In this document: piece after piece, positions 16,576 through 25,260 of the stretch | Layout: each line of letters begins with the position of its first letter | Numbering within the stretch: position 1 is the first letter of the stretch | DNA from: Streptomyces sp. NBC_00271 | GTDB taxonomy: Bacteria > Actinomycetota > Actinomycetes > Streptomycetales > Streptomycetaceae | Reading direction: 5' to 3' | Assembly: GCF_036178845.1 (NCBI RefSeq) | Contig: NZ_CP108070.1 | Coordinates: forward strand, 124,001-188,000 | Length of the DNA stretch: 64,000 nucleotides | Notes under the pieces: model-generated | Databases searched by the model: none | What the model saw: the letters and a program-made list of their open reading frames with translations, nothing else | What the model was told of the DNA's origin: nothing | Translations under genes and position numbers: made by a program

Positions 16576-18081
16576 TCAGTCGATCAGTTCGGCAGCCCGT
16601 TCGGCGATGGCGTAGACGGTCGCGTTGGTGTTGGCCGAGGGAATGGACGGCATCACCGAGGCATCGGCGACCCGCAGTCCGGCTATCCCGTGCACGCGAA
16701 GGTTCGCAGGGTCGACGACGGCATCGGCGTCGGTTCCCATGCGGCAGGTGCCGGTGAAGTGGAAGTAGGGGCCGGTGGCCTTGCGGATGAACTCGTCCAC
16801 GGATTCGCCGCTCGTCCCGGAACCCGGCACCGCTTCCTGCTTGCGCCAGTCGGCGAACGCGTCGGCCTCCCCGATGCGGCGTGCCAGGGCCAAGCCCTTG
16901 CGCATGACCTCCAGATCACGGTCGTCGCTCAGGTAGCCGGGGTCGACGACGGGAGCGCTGCCGGGATCGGCGTCCGCCAGGCGCACGGTGCCGCTGCTGT
17001 GCGGAGCCATCGCGGAGAAAGCAATGGAGTAGCCGTTGGCTGGCGGCTGCCCCCATGCCGACGGGAGCGGTGCGGCGACGATGTAGACCTGAAGGTCCGG
17101 CCGGGCCGCGGCATGGTCGCTGTACAGCAGGCCCATCATTTCGGCCGGCGGGTTGGCAGGAACGAACGGTACGGGCTGGATGGCCTCGTACACCACGCCC
17201 GCCATCGGATGGTCCTGCAGATGGGAGCCCACTCCCGGCAGGTCGGCGACGACGTCGATACCGTGTTCCTCAAGGTGCTGTGCCGGGCCGATCCCTGACA
17301 GCATCAGGAGGTGTGCGGAACCGATGGCCCCCGCGGTCAGTACCACCTCGGCGCCATCGACGGACAGGTGCTCCCCACCAATGGTGTACTCGACGCCGGT
17401 GCAGCGGCCCGCGGTGGTGCGCAGCCGCTGCACGGTCGCGTCCGTGACGACGTCCAGGTTCGGCCGGTCGAGGAACGGACGGATGTAGGCGTCGGCCGCG
17501 CTCTGGCGGGCACCGCCGGGCAGATTCATGTCACTCCACCCGAACCCGATCTCCAGCCCGCCGCCGATGTCATCGACGCATGCGAACCCAGCCTCCACCG
17601 CGGCGTCGACGCCCGCCGTGGCCAGGGGATGGGGTTCCAGGACCGGGGCGACCACGACCGGCCCGTCCGTGCCCCGCACGGAGGCATCACGGCTGCGAGC
17701 GCTCTCGCTGCGGCGGAAATAGGGCAGCAGATCGTCGAAACCCCAGCCCTGAGCACCGAGGCCGGGCCATTCGTCGTAACCGGAGCGGTGCCCCCGCAGG
17801 TGGTAGAGGCCGTTGATGCTCGACGATCCCCCGAGCGCTTTGCCGCGCAGCACGTCAGCGGCCCTGCCTGTACCGGCCTGCACGGTCGAGGCGCCCAGCC
17901 AGAGGGATGACGGGTCGAACCCCAGGAAGCCCCAAGGAGATGCCATCGTCTCGGTTGCGTCCCGGGCTCCGGCCTCCAGCAGCAACACCCTCACACCGGG
18001 GCGTTCCGAAAGTCGGGAGGCAATCACGCATCCCGCTGTCCCCGCTCCCACCACGACATAGTCATAAGGACTCTTGCCCAT
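16576..18081 (-). CDS. GMC-family FAD-dependent oxidoreductase
   Basis: About 501 residues; a flavoprotein alcohol/choline dehydrogenase-type enzyme. The FAD-binding 'YVVVGAGTAGCVIASRLSE' is at the N-terminus, followed by GMC signature 1 ('GKALGGSSSINGLYHLRGH') and signature 2 ('LTAGAIGSAHLLMLSGIGP'). The C-terminal active site has 'HFTGTCRMG' with the conserved His, and 'PSIPSANTNATVYAIAERAAELI' with the conserved Asn. No signal peptide is visible. Start: GGAG precedes two adjacent ATGs (18084 and 18081); 18081 has the better spacing. Substrate (choline, sugar or aryl alcohol) cannot be told. An 11-bp perfect inverted repeat 50 bp upstream may be its operator. Confidence 0.88.
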   Translation of the reverse strand: MGKSPYDYVVVGAGTAGCVIASRLSERPGVRVLLLEAGARDATETMASPWGFLGFDPSSLWLGASTVQAGTGRAADVLRGKALGGSSSINGLYHLRGHRSGYDEWPGLGAQGWGFDDLLPYFRRSESARSRDASVRGTDGPVVVAPVLEPHPLATAGVDAAVEAGFACVDDIGGGLEIGFGWSDMNLPGGARQSAADAYIRPFLDRPNLDVVTDATVQRLRTTAGRCTGVEYTIGGEHLSVDGAEVVLTAGAIGSAHLLMLSGIGPAQHLEEHGIDVVADLPGVGSHLQDHPMAGVVYEAIQPVPFVPANPPAEMMGLLYSDHAAARPDLQVYIVAAPLPSAWGQPPANGYSIAFSAMAPHSSGTVRLADADPGSAPVVDPGYLSDDRDLEVMRKGLALARRIGEADAFADWRKQEAVPGSGTSGESVDEFIRKATGPYFHFTGTCRMGTDADAVVDPANLRVHGIAGLRVADASVMPSIPSANTNATVYAIAERAAELID

Positions 18082-18130
18082 CATGTCTCCGCTTTCCACG
18101 GCAGCCTTGTCCGACCACCGGATTTCAGAA

Positions 18131-18161
18131 AATCAGCTCCTCGACGATCAAGGAGCTGATT
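18131..18161. promoter_or_regulatory. Perfect 11-bp inverted repeat upstream of GMC gene
   Basis: AATCAGCTCCT (18131-18141) and AGGAGCTGATT (18151-18161), 9-nt spacer, in an unusually AT-rich stretch 50 bp upstream of the GMC start. Its position suggests an operator; a terminator for something to the right is less likely because no gene ends there. Confidence 0.45.
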
Positions 18162-18913
18162 ACGCTTTTGTACTAAAGGGGTCTAAAAGTGAGGATGGCT
18201 GTCTTTGCGTCAGACCTATGGGTCGCCCAGCCGCGTCCGGGCTCGGTGCGCAGAAGGCGTGGAACCGGCTGATCAGCAGCGAGCGGGCTCCAGTGGAGCG
18301 CGGCTGTCCGGATGGTGGCCCGCCACGCGCCCCTGCTGGTCTGGGCGTTGTTGGTGCTGACGAACACCGAGGTGACCCGGTGACAAACGATCACCTTGAT
18401 CCGGCGGCCCTGGGCACGCCCGATCCGCACACGGCCGATCACCCCGTTGGGGCTGTCCATGTCGGCGCCGGTACCTGCGATGACGGCCACGCGGCCGGAA
18501 TTCTCTTGGTTCACGAGCTTCTCGTCTTTGATGTTTACCCGTCCAGGAACAGCCCGGGTGTTCCCTCTGCCGTCGAAGCTTAGGAAAACCGACACAGCTC
18601 GCACTTGAACCACCGCGACGTCCGTTCGGAACCTGAGCGCCATAGGCAACGTGGGAGCGCGCGCGGCCGGGCTCACGGTGGAGTACATCGACGAGCGGCC
18701 GGACGAACCGGCGATGTGGAGGTGCCTCTACCGGCTGTGGCAGCCTCACGAAGCGGAGCCGCGCCGGGAGTTCGGTGATGACCAGGCGGCGCGGGAGGCC
18801 GGACTGGTCCTGCCCCGGTTGGCGACGCGCGAGGCCTTGGCCGTGACGCTGAGGAGGCCTTCGGGTGGCGGACAGGGTCACCGGGGTCAGGGCTCGCGAG
18901 GTGGATGGGGTGT
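18162..18913. other. No gene recognised; one uncertain ORF
   Basis: About 750 bp. The minus strand is open from 18688 to 18173 (171 codons, with segments such as 'KLVNQENSGRVAVIAGTGADMDSPNG') but resembles no family and has no ribosome site, so I do not call it a gene. Confidence 0.4.
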
Positions 18914-19060
18914 CGGGTGGCTCGGGTTGCGGTGCTCTCCGCAGGGTCGTGGGGGACGACGCTGGCGAAGGTGTTCGCCGACGCCGGCAGCGACGTCACG
19001 ATCCACGCCAGACGGCCTGAGGTCGTCGCCGAGAGGAAGTCGGAGTCGCCCGCGACGCTG
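18914..19060 (+). pseudogene. gpsA-like glycerol-3-phosphate dehydrogenase fragment
   Basis: One frame reads 'ARVAVLSAGSWGTTLAKVFADAG', then 'SDVTIHARRPEVVAE', the N-terminal NAD(P)-binding segment of glycerol-3-phosphate dehydrogenase (GxGxWG type). Homology ends after ~45 residues and the catalytic domain is absent. It is a remnant of a rearranged gene copy. Confidence 0.65.
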
Positions 19061-19161
19061 CCGGTCGGTGGCGCCACCCCGCACGCTGGCACCGCGCCCG
19101 CGCCGGCCTCTCCCCCGCCGACGTCCCGCGCACCACGATGCCCGCGTGATCGATACGCAAG

Positions 19162-19195
19162 CAGCCCCGGCCGGGACGGAACCCGGCCGGGGCTG
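19162..19195. terminator. Perfect 14-bp GC hairpin
   Basis: CAGCCCCGGCCGGG (19162-19175) and CCCGGCCGGGGCTG (19182-19195), 6-nt loop. A strong terminator-type hairpin, now orphaned between gene fragments. Confidence 0.6.
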
Positions 19196-19661
19196 TCGAC
19201 GTGCGTGGTCGTGAAGGGCGGTCGCCTACGCGGCGAAAGACGGCTTCCTCTCCCGCGACATGGTCGGCCTGGGCATCACCCACGTCGAGACGGCCATCGT
19301 CAGCCGCACCGCCAAACGCACCCCGCGCCAGTCCAGCCAGCGCCGTCGATTGACGGCCCGCCACCGGGTCTGTGCTGATTCGATGAGTGGCTTTGTTCAC
19401 GAGAACGGGCTCTGGCTCTCGTTGTGTGGAGCGTGCCGCTGCGTACACGACGTCGTGGGCAGCGCAAGACTGTTGATGTCGCCGGGAGCCGCCGATACCT
19501 AGTGGTCGCCGGACATCTGCGCAGTTCAGCGATGGTCTCGGTCGTTGAGACACGTGAGGCACGTCCTCATGCGGTCCGAGGCAAACCGTGGGCGAGGCCC
19601 GGGGCTATAGTCTGCGGCGAGAAGCGGGAGCGCGAGAGATCGCGTCGGGAGTGGGGGACTC
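19196..19661. other. No gene recognised
   Basis: About 465 bp upstream of the lipoprotein gene. A short plus-strand frame (about 19227-19345, 'AAKDGFLSRDMVGLGITHVE') reads like real protein but is unidentified and has no start; it may be another gene scrap. Confidence 0.4.
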
Positions 19662-20303
19662 ATGACCTTCGGCTACGGACGGGCCGCGGCCACCGCCGCA
19701 CTGGCACTCACAGCCTGTTCGGGCCTGGCGGCCTGCAACGACGGTTCCGGCTCGGCAGCGAGTGCGAGCGCCGCGGCTACGGCTGCCCGCAGTGCGTCGG
19801 GATCCGCAACGTCCTCGGCCTCGCCCACACCGACGGACTCGCAGACAGTGACGGCATCCGTCAGCCCGACCGCGGTGGCGAGCACCTCTCCGGCCCCCAC
19901 CGCCAAAGCGATAGCCGGCGCCTCCCGGCCGACGGCAACGCCGAGCGCCGCCGCTGCAGTCTCTGCCGCGTGTAAGAACCTGGCGGTCCACGCCGACGTG
20001 AAGTCTGCAGTGACCCGAACCTGGGAGCACGCCAAGGGGGCCAGCCACATCCAGCCGAAGCCCGGCAACTTCTACTACGGCAGCTGCGGCACCACGCTAT
20101 ATGCAGCCGTGCGCTTCGAAGCTGGTGCCGGCGCGACAGGCGACGACCGGGTCCAACTCCAGGACGAGGGCTCGGGCCTGCAGTTCTTCCGGTTCACCCC
20201 CAGCAACGGGTGGTGGTTCGTCGGCTCCGACGCTTATCCGGCCACCGATGGCTGCTCGCGGTTCGCGCCCGTCGCCCTGGCACGCCAGTGGAACTGCTCC
20301 TGA
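19662..20303 (+). CDS. Secreted lipoprotein, unknown function
   Basis: A 213-residue exported protein. The signal peptide ends in the lipobox 'LAAC' with the lipidated Cys at residue 24. A low-complexity Ala/Ser/Thr/Pro linker (~residues 30-100) follows and would span the cell wall. The globular C-terminal ~105 residues start at 'SAACKNLAVHADVKSAVTRTWEHAKG' and include 'FYYGSCGTTLYAAVRFEAGAG' and 'DGCSRFAPVALARQWNCS'. The four cysteines probably form disulphides outside the cell. Start ATG 19662 follows GGAGTGGGGG. I do not recognise the C-terminal domain beyond Streptomyces lipoproteins of this layout. Confidence 0.8.
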   Translation: MTFGYGRAAATAALALTACSGLAACNDGSGSAASASAAATAARSASGSATSSASPTPTDSQTVTASVSPTAVASTSPAPTAKAIAGASRPTATPSAAAAVSAACKNLAVHADVKSAVTRTWEHAKGASHIQPKPGNFYYGSCGTTLYAAVRFEAGAGATGDDRVQLQDEGSGLQFFRFTPSNGWWFVGSDAYPATDGCSRFAPVALARQWNCS

Positions 20304-20584
20304 GCGGAGCCTCACCCGGCGGCCGAGCAGTGCGGCCCTGGCGGGGGTGCAGTTCTTCTTGACGGAGTCAGCCCAGGCGATCGCAACCTCGGGATGTTTG
20401 AGGCGGAGCCGGGGCTCTGGTCCCACTTGTGTGGTGCGCTCACACCCGGTGGCGACCGAGATTGAGTCAGGGGTCTGACAAGGGCTTGTTGATGCCCCTC
20501 CTTGGACCTCTCTTACGGATCACTGACAGAGAGATCTCAGGACCTGCTGGTGGCGACGGAACTGTTGCCTGCGACGATGCGCCT

Positions 20585-20935
20585 GTGAGCTACGACCTTG
20601 CTGTGTGGGACGGCGACCGTCCATTCGACAACCGTGCTGCGAGCTCGATGTATGACGAGCTCTACGAGCGCTATCTGGAGTCGGACGATGTCGTCGTGCC
20701 TCCGGCGCCGCGCATCGTGGCGTACGTGGAAGCTCTCGTCGCGCGATACCCGGACGACGTCGACCACAGTGTCGTGGGGGCGTCGCCCCCGGTCATCGAT
20801 GAGGCATCGGGTCCGATCGTGTACCTGCTCATGTCCTACAGCAAAGGTGAGGAAGTATCCGAATACGCCGCTGCACTGGCCCGCGAGCACGGCCTCTTCT
20901 GCTTCGATCCGCAGGGAGAGTGCCTCCGGCCGTGA
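20585..20935 (+). CDS. Hypothetical cytosolic protein
   Basis: A 116-residue acidic protein beginning at GTG 20585 with 'SYDLAVWDGDRPFDNRAASSMYDELYERYL'. This is a pattern I know only from unnamed Streptomyces proteins that often sit near toxin or immunity genes. The centre has 'APRIVAYVEALVARYPDDVDH'; the C-terminus 'GLFCFDPQGECLRP'. No membrane segment. Function unknown. The longer upstream frame starts in unrelated DNA. Confidence 0.65.
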   Translation: MSYDLAVWDGDRPFDNRAASSMYDELYERYLESDDVVVPPAPRIVAYVEALVARYPDDVDHSVVGASPPVIDEASGPIVYLLMSYSKGEEVSEYAAALAREHGLFCFDPQGECLRP

Positions 20936-20947
20936 GCTGCCTGCTCT

Positions 20948-21190
20948 TCAGCGGGCGAACCAAAGGAAGATGCCCGCGATGAGGAGACCGGCGCGGTAGA
21001 CCGTGGCGGTCTTCTCGTAGCGAGTGGCCAGGCCGCGCCATTGTTTGAGGCGGTTGATACAACTTTCGACGGTATTGCGCTGCTTGTAGGCATCACGGTC
21101 GAATCTGGGCGGGCGCCCGCCGCCGCGACCCTTGCGCTTGCGGTTGGCGATCTGGTCGGCAGGCTGCGGGATCACAGCTCGCACTCCACT
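20948..21190 (-). pseudogene. IS5-family transposase, C-terminal fragment
   Basis: Encodes 'GVRAVIPQPADQIANRKRKG' ... 'FDRDAYKQRNTVESCINRLKQWRGLATRYEKTATVYRAGLLIAGIFLW'-type sequence, the last ~80 residues of a DDE_Tnp_1 IS5 transposase. Upstream of about 21190 homology ends, so the N-terminus and first catalytic Asp are gone. Confidence 0.8.
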
Positions 21191-21565
21191 CAGGATGAGC
21201 TTCTTCTTGTCGGCCCGAGTGAACTCGTCGGCCTCCTCGCCCCGGCCCCGCCGCAGACCGACGGCGCCCTGCACCCAGCCGTCCAGGTGTCCGGCGACCG
21301 GCCGGTCCGGCTCTCCTCCCGTCGGACGACCTCGCTGTCGATTTCCCTACGGAGCGATCATTCGCAATTCCTCATGGGCAGCCGAGTCGTCGTCGGGCGG
21401 CCAATCAACGGAAGCCACAAGCGGCAGAACCTTGAGAGCCACACCCGACGCCCCTGGATGGGCCAGCCATACGAAGGGCCCGCACGGTCCCGCAGACAAC
21501 GCAGGGAACCTTGACGGGTCTCACCGATTCTTGACCGGCGCGCCAGAAGGTCTCCGCCGGCTGGG
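21191..21565. other. No gene recognised
   Basis: About 375 bp between the IS5 fragment and the DUF6584 gene, with no family resemblance in any frame. Probably IS-derived or intergenic debris. Confidence 0.4.
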
Positions 21566-22078
21566 TCAGTTGAAGAGGGCGATGAGCCCGTTCACCCAGA
21601 TCGCCAGCATCCCAAGGAGCACCACCAGGCATCCGACCCCCGCCAGGGAGCCGGTGAACGACCTTTTCCCGGAGCCCGGCTCGTCGTCCTGAGCCGAGGA
21701 CACCGTGTCCCAGTCGATGGGGCGCCCCAGGGCGTCGGAGCAGGCCGTCCTTACCGCCGCCAGTTGCTTCACGGCAAAGGCGGAACGGGCCAGCGACTCG
21801 GGTCCGCTCCACGCAAGTGCCCCCATGCGCTGTTGGGGCGTCTGGTATCTCGCCTGGAAAGCGGAGGTCTCGTCGGCCTTTTGGTCCTCTTCGAGGTACA
21901 TCCAGCGACCCGCTTCCGCAGGCTCGTCGTACAGCCGGTACACCTCAGCCAAGCGCCGGCGAAGCGGCAGGTCGTTGGGGAAGGACGAAACCAGTCCGCG
22001 CAGACGCTGGCGTGCCATGGGCACCCGGCCGGCGGCCAAGTCTGCGTCGACTCGGGCGAGGGTGTCTATCAGTGGCAT
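21566..22078 (-). CDS. DUF6584-type protein with C-terminal membrane anchor
   Basis: A 170-residue protein starting at ATG 22078, 'MPLIDTLARVDADLAAGRVPMARQRLRGLVSSFPNDLPLRRRLAEVYR' (written here as the N-terminal repeat helix block). It resembles Streptomyces DUF6584 proteins, which read like a short tetratricopeptide-type helical repeat ('LYDEPAEAGRWMYLEEDQKADETSAFQARY'). A single C-terminal transmembrane helix ('SLAGVGCLVVLLGMLAIWVNGLIALF') anchors it facing the cytosol. Function unknown. The frame upstream of 22078 is not coding. Confidence 0.75.
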   Translation of the reverse strand: MPLIDTLARVDADLAAGRVPMARQRLRGLVSSFPNDLPLRRRLAEVYRLYDEPAEAGRWMYLEEDQKADETSAFQARYQTPQQRMGALAWSGPESLARSAFAVKQLAAVRTACSDALGRPIDWDTVSSAQDDEPGSGKRSFTGSLAGVGCLVVLLGMLAIWVNGLIALFN

Positions 22079-22380
22079 GAGCTCATGATCGACTGGCGCA
22101 GCACAAGGTGTCGACCTGTTTTCGCCGCTCACGCCTTGCTGTTCTGCTGCTGCGCTGATCAAAGTTCGATGAGATCGGTCGAGGTTCAGTGAGACGGGGC
22201 AACACGCGAGGCGACAGGCACGAGACTCGCTGTCCGCTGTCATCCAACCGAGGCGTTTGACAGCGAACCCGGTCGTTTCGGCTTCCTTGCCAGCAAACCT
22301 AGACGAGCAAGTCCGATGTCTGGTCTTCCCGTTCGCCGGTCTGTGATCATGGAGGGGCTGCGACGGAGGGAATTGCGCGT

Positions 22381-22761
22381 ATGTCGTTCGGGTATGGCTT
22401 TCGCCCGTTGGCTCTTGGTGTGAGGTTCGTGTTTGAGCTGGTGGCACTGGTGTGCTTCGGGCTCTGGGCATGGGCTGCCGCGCCTGCTTCCCTGCGGTAC
22501 GTCTCCGTTGTAGCCGTTCCGCTGGCCGTGGCTGTGCTGTGGGGAGTGTTTGCCACCCCAGACGATGCATCCCGGTCCGGGGGGACGGTGATTGCGACAC
22601 CTGGACCGCTGCGGTTCCTGCTGGAGCTGACTGTGTTCTTCGGCGGTGCGGCGGCGTTGTACGCGGCGGGATCCCGCACTCTCGCCGTGATCCTTGCCGG
22701 TGCGCTGGTCGTGTACCACCTGCTGTCGTGGGACCGGGTTCTGTGGCTGCTCAGGCATTGA
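22381..22761 (+). CDS. YrdB/DUF2568-family small membrane protein (IS passenger, copy 2)
   Basis: A 126-residue membrane protein with the same length and layout as the one at 5138-5518: 'MSFGYGFRPLALGVRFVFEL', 'VLWGVFATPDDASRSGG', 'TPGPLRFLLELTVFFGGAAALY', and C-terminal 'VVYHLLSWDRVLWLLRH'. It is open and undamaged although the adjacent transposase is frameshifted. Its start is ~80 bp inside the left inverted repeat, so its promoter must also lie within the element. Family function is unknown. Confidence 0.85.
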   Translation: MSFGYGFRPLALGVRFVFELVALVCFGLWAWAAAPASLRYVSVVAVPLAVAVLWGVFATPDDASRSGGTVIATPGPLRFLLELTVFFGGAAALYAAGSRTLAVILAGALVVYHLLSWDRVLWLLRH

Positions 22762-22827
22762 GTCCGCCCCGGGGGTATCAGAGGGCGGTGCGTCCGGGAA
22801 CGTGAACGGGGTGTCCATGATCGTTGT

Positions 22828-23714
22828 GTGACGAACGATCTGGACACCCTGCTGACGGCGCTGTACGCGAAGATCGATGACGAGCTGGAGGTGGAGCGAT
22901 GGATGGGCTGTCCACCGCAGTTGAGCGATGCCGAGCTGGTCACGCTCGCCGTGGCCCAGGCGCTGCTCGGCTTCCACTCCGAGGCCCGGTGGCTGCGGTA
23001 CGCCCGCAAGCACCTCACCGCGATGTTCCCGTACCTGCCGCAGCAGTCCGGGTACAACAAACGTCTCAAGGCCGCGTTGCCTTTGGTCAAGTACGAATGC
23101 TCGCGGTGGACACGGACTTCTGGTTTGACAACCACTGGATCGTGGACTCGACACCCGTGGAGTGCGGGCGTTCGCGTCCGACGGTGAAGCGGTCGGAGAT
23201 GGCCGGCTGGGCCGGATACGGGTACTGCGCCTCGCACTCGCGGTTCTTCTGGGGGCTTCGCCTGTACCTGGTCTGCACCCCGACCGGGATGCCCATCGTT
23301 TGGGCGCTCGCGAACCCGAAGCTGGACGAACGCGAGGTGCTCCAGGCCATGCTCGACGTCGAGGAAGACCTGGTGGCAGACCGGCCCGGCCTGCTGCTGA
23401 TCGCGGACAAGGGCTTCGCCTCCAAGGAGTTCGAGATCGACCTGGCCATGCGCGGGATCGATCTACTGCGGCCCTCGTTCAAACGGGAGAAGAAGCGCAA
23501 AGGCGAGTCCCTCCTCAAGTCGGTGCGCCAGCTGATCGAGTCCGTAAACGACACACTCAAGGGCCAGTTGGACCTGGAACAACACGGCGGCCGCACCTTC
23601 GAGGGCGTCACCGTCCGCGTCGCCCAGCGCGTCCTCGCCATGGCCGCCGCGATCTGGCGCAACCACAAGACCGGGCAGCCAGTCCTTCGATCCCTGACCG
23701 CATTCGATCACTGA
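22828..23714 (+). pseudogene. IS982-like transposase, frameshifted
   Basis: The frame from GTG 22828 runs to 'LKAALPLVK' (about 23091) and is then broken; homology resumes at 'MLAVDTDFWFDNHWIVDSTPVECG' in the next frame and continues to 'VLRSLTAFDH' and TGA at 23714. Alignment with copy 1 shows a 7-nt deletion at about 23091-23096. The C-terminus retains the residues that copy 1 has lost to a stop codon. Confidence 0.88.
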
Positions 23715-23733
23715 ACACATCGGACTTATTCGT

Positions 23734-24621
23734 CTAGTCGGACTCCAAAATGCGGTCGAGTGTCCGGCGCCCCATTCTGCTCATCGTCGGATTGCTCTCG
23801 ACGTAGTACCAGACAACACCCATGGCCTGTTCGAACGCCCATGCCTTGCCGCGCTCCCACTCCAGATCGTCACAGGCCAGTGTCTGCCGGAGCACTTCCC
23901 GCGGGCCTGGCTGCAACAGGTGCCAGGCACTGACCAGATCCAGCGCGGGGTCGGCCGGGCCGAAGCCGCCGGTGTCGAGTACGCCGCTGAGCCGGTCTCC
24001 CGCGACCAGTACGTTGCCGGGAATCAGGTCACCATGGCTCATCACGTCGGCAGCCGTGCGTGGCAACTCCCGGAGGTGCCTCCACACTTGGCGCAGCCGG
24101 GGCACGTCGAGCAGCCCCTTGCTCTCCTCGAAGCACTTCGCCATCCAGTCGTCGTGGTGAGCGAGAACGCCGCCACGGTTCTCGCCGCTGAAACGCCGCC
24201 CCCGCGTCTCGGCGTCCCGCAGGGCTGCGATGAAGGCCGCAAGGTCCTCGGCGAAAGCGTCCGACCCACTCGGGTCGGCATCGAAGGCGACCGTTCCCGG
24301 CAGCCATGTCTGGATCGACCACGGCATGGGGTAACCCGCTCCAGGCTTTCCCAGGGCGACGGGTTCCGGAACGGGGAACCGAGACACCTGTGCCAGCTCC
24401 GCGCTCGCCTGGGCTTCCCGTTCCAGAACCGCCTGCGCCTCCGCGGCATCGGTCAGACGCAGCGGGAAACGCGCGGAGAGGTCGTCCCCGATGCGGAAGA
24501 TGGAGTGGACCGTCCCGGTCGACGACAGGAGTTGGATCGCCTTGCCGCTCCACTGAGGGAACTGTTCTTGGATCAAGGTCGCAACGATGTCGGTGGTCAC
24601 GTCCACTTGGTCATCGTGCAT
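23734..24621 (-). CDS. Aminoglycoside phosphotransferase-family kinase (APH)
   Basis: A 295-residue protein-kinase-like small-molecule kinase. The catalytic loop 'VMSHGDLIPGNVLV' (HGDxxPxN) and the Mg-binding 'GVLDTGGFGPADPALDL' (Asp of the DxG) are in place. The N-terminal lobe has 'LLSSTGTVHSIFRIGDDLSARFPLR' with a candidate ATP-site region, and Brenner-type 'AWHLL' helices follow. It may phosphorylate an aminoglycoside, macrolide or primary metabolite; the sequence does not tell which. Start ATG 24621 ('MHDDQVDV'); a GTG at 24645 is possible. Its stop (TAG) is formed by the terminal CTAG of the convergent IS982-like element, so a few native C-terminal residues may be missing. Confidence 0.85.
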   Translation of the reverse strand: MHDDQVDVTTDIVATLIQEQFPQWSGKAIQLLSSTGTVHSIFRIGDDLSARFPLRLTDAAEAQAVLEREAQASAELAQVSRFPVPEPVALGKPGAGYPMPWSIQTWLPGTVAFDADPSGSDAFAEDLAAFIAALRDAETRGRRFSGENRGGVLAHHDDWMAKCFEESKGLLDVPRLRQVWRHLRELPRTAADVMSHGDLIPGNVLVAGDRLSGVLDTGGFGPADPALDLVSAWHLLQPGPREVLRQTLACDDLEWERGKAWAFEQAMGVVWYYVESNPTMSRMGRRTLDRILESD

Positions 24622-24645
24622 GGTCAATCTCGCAGGCCCTTCCAC

Positions 24646-24915
24646 TAATCCAGTTCGAAACGACGGAAGCAGTCCAGATCAACTGAGACGACAGCCAGTA
24701 TTCAGACGCCAGGTTCCAGATCAACTGAGATTTTTTCGGCCACCCAGGTGTCTCAACCGTTCTGGTCGCCCCAGGTCACAGCCGCGGCTTCGGACCAGAT
24801 CACTGAGACGGAACATGAGAGGCACCCACCGAGAGCGATCGTTTGCCATCGAACCTAGTCGCTCAAGGTCAGGGCATCGCAACCGACTAACTTCGCTGTC
24901 AAAGGACACTCGCGG
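24646..24915. repeat. Three copies of CCAGATCAACTGAGAC-type repeat
   Basis: CCAGATCAACTGAGAC/T occurs at 24674-24689 and 24716-24731, and a shortened form CCAGATCACTGAGAC at 24795-24809. Repeated short boxes of this kind are typical of the ends of some transposons (IS21-like), but no transposase is attached. No gene recognised in this stretch. Confidence 0.5.
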
Positions 24916-25030
24916 TCTGTCTCAACGGACCCTGGCCGCGGCGGCCGAGCACCTCAGCGCCGACCACTACGACGACCGCTTCGCCTACAGCGTCGAGCTG
25001 ATCCTCACCGGCCGCTCCGGCAGCACGTGA
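24916..25030 (+). pseudogene. Possible TetR-regulator C-terminal remnant
   Basis: One frame reads 'RTLAAAAEHLSADHYDDRFAYSVELILTGRSGST' and stop, like the last helix of TetR repressors of the 'FAFGLELLLDGI' type. No helix-turn-helix lies upstream. Its position next to an MFS gene with a TetR-type palindrome makes a lost cognate repressor plausible. Confidence 0.4.
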
Positions 25031-25216
25031 CCGCGGCTCAGGTGCCTCTGCCGGACGGTGCGACGCGGATCGCCCGGTACAAAGGCGGTCTCGGTGGGGG
25101 GTTCGGGCAGCGGGGGAAGCAGGCCGGGGCCGGCACCCTGTTGTTCACCACCGGCGCCGGTTCGAGGGGCCGTCCACCCGGGGTGCGGGGCTTCGCTGCC
25201 CCGATGCACGCGACCG

Positions 25217-25253
25217 CGGAGACGGCCGGCCCGTTCACGGCCGGCCGGCTCCG
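25217..25253 (-). terminator. GC-rich hairpin after MFS gene
   Basis: Complementary arms built from GGAG-ac-GGCCGG and GGCCGG-cc-GGCTCC just past the MFS stop codon; probable terminator. Confidence 0.5.
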
Positions 25254-25260
25254 CGTCCGG

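Larger units (their letters stand above)
22299..23737 (+). mobile_element. IS982-like element with YrdB passenger, copy 2
   Basis: About 1.44 kb with the same terminal repeats as copy 1: CTAGACGAGCAAGTCC (22299-22314) and the complement of CTAGACGAATAAGTCC (ending 23737). It carries yrdB-like then transposase, both on the plus strand. Its right-hand CTAG provides the present stop codon of the APH gene that converges on it. Confidence 0.85.

Noticed and set aside
18074..18250. Plus-strand 'NQLLDDQGADYAFVLKGSK' as an ISAs1 transposase scrap
   Set aside because: The resemblance covers fewer than 20 residues and coincides with the inverted repeat at 18131-18161; too little to call.
18173..18688. 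171-codon minus-strand ORF between the GMC gene and the gpsA scrap
   Set aside because: No recognisable family, no ribosome binding site, ends in the AT-rich repeat; kept only as an uncertain stretch.
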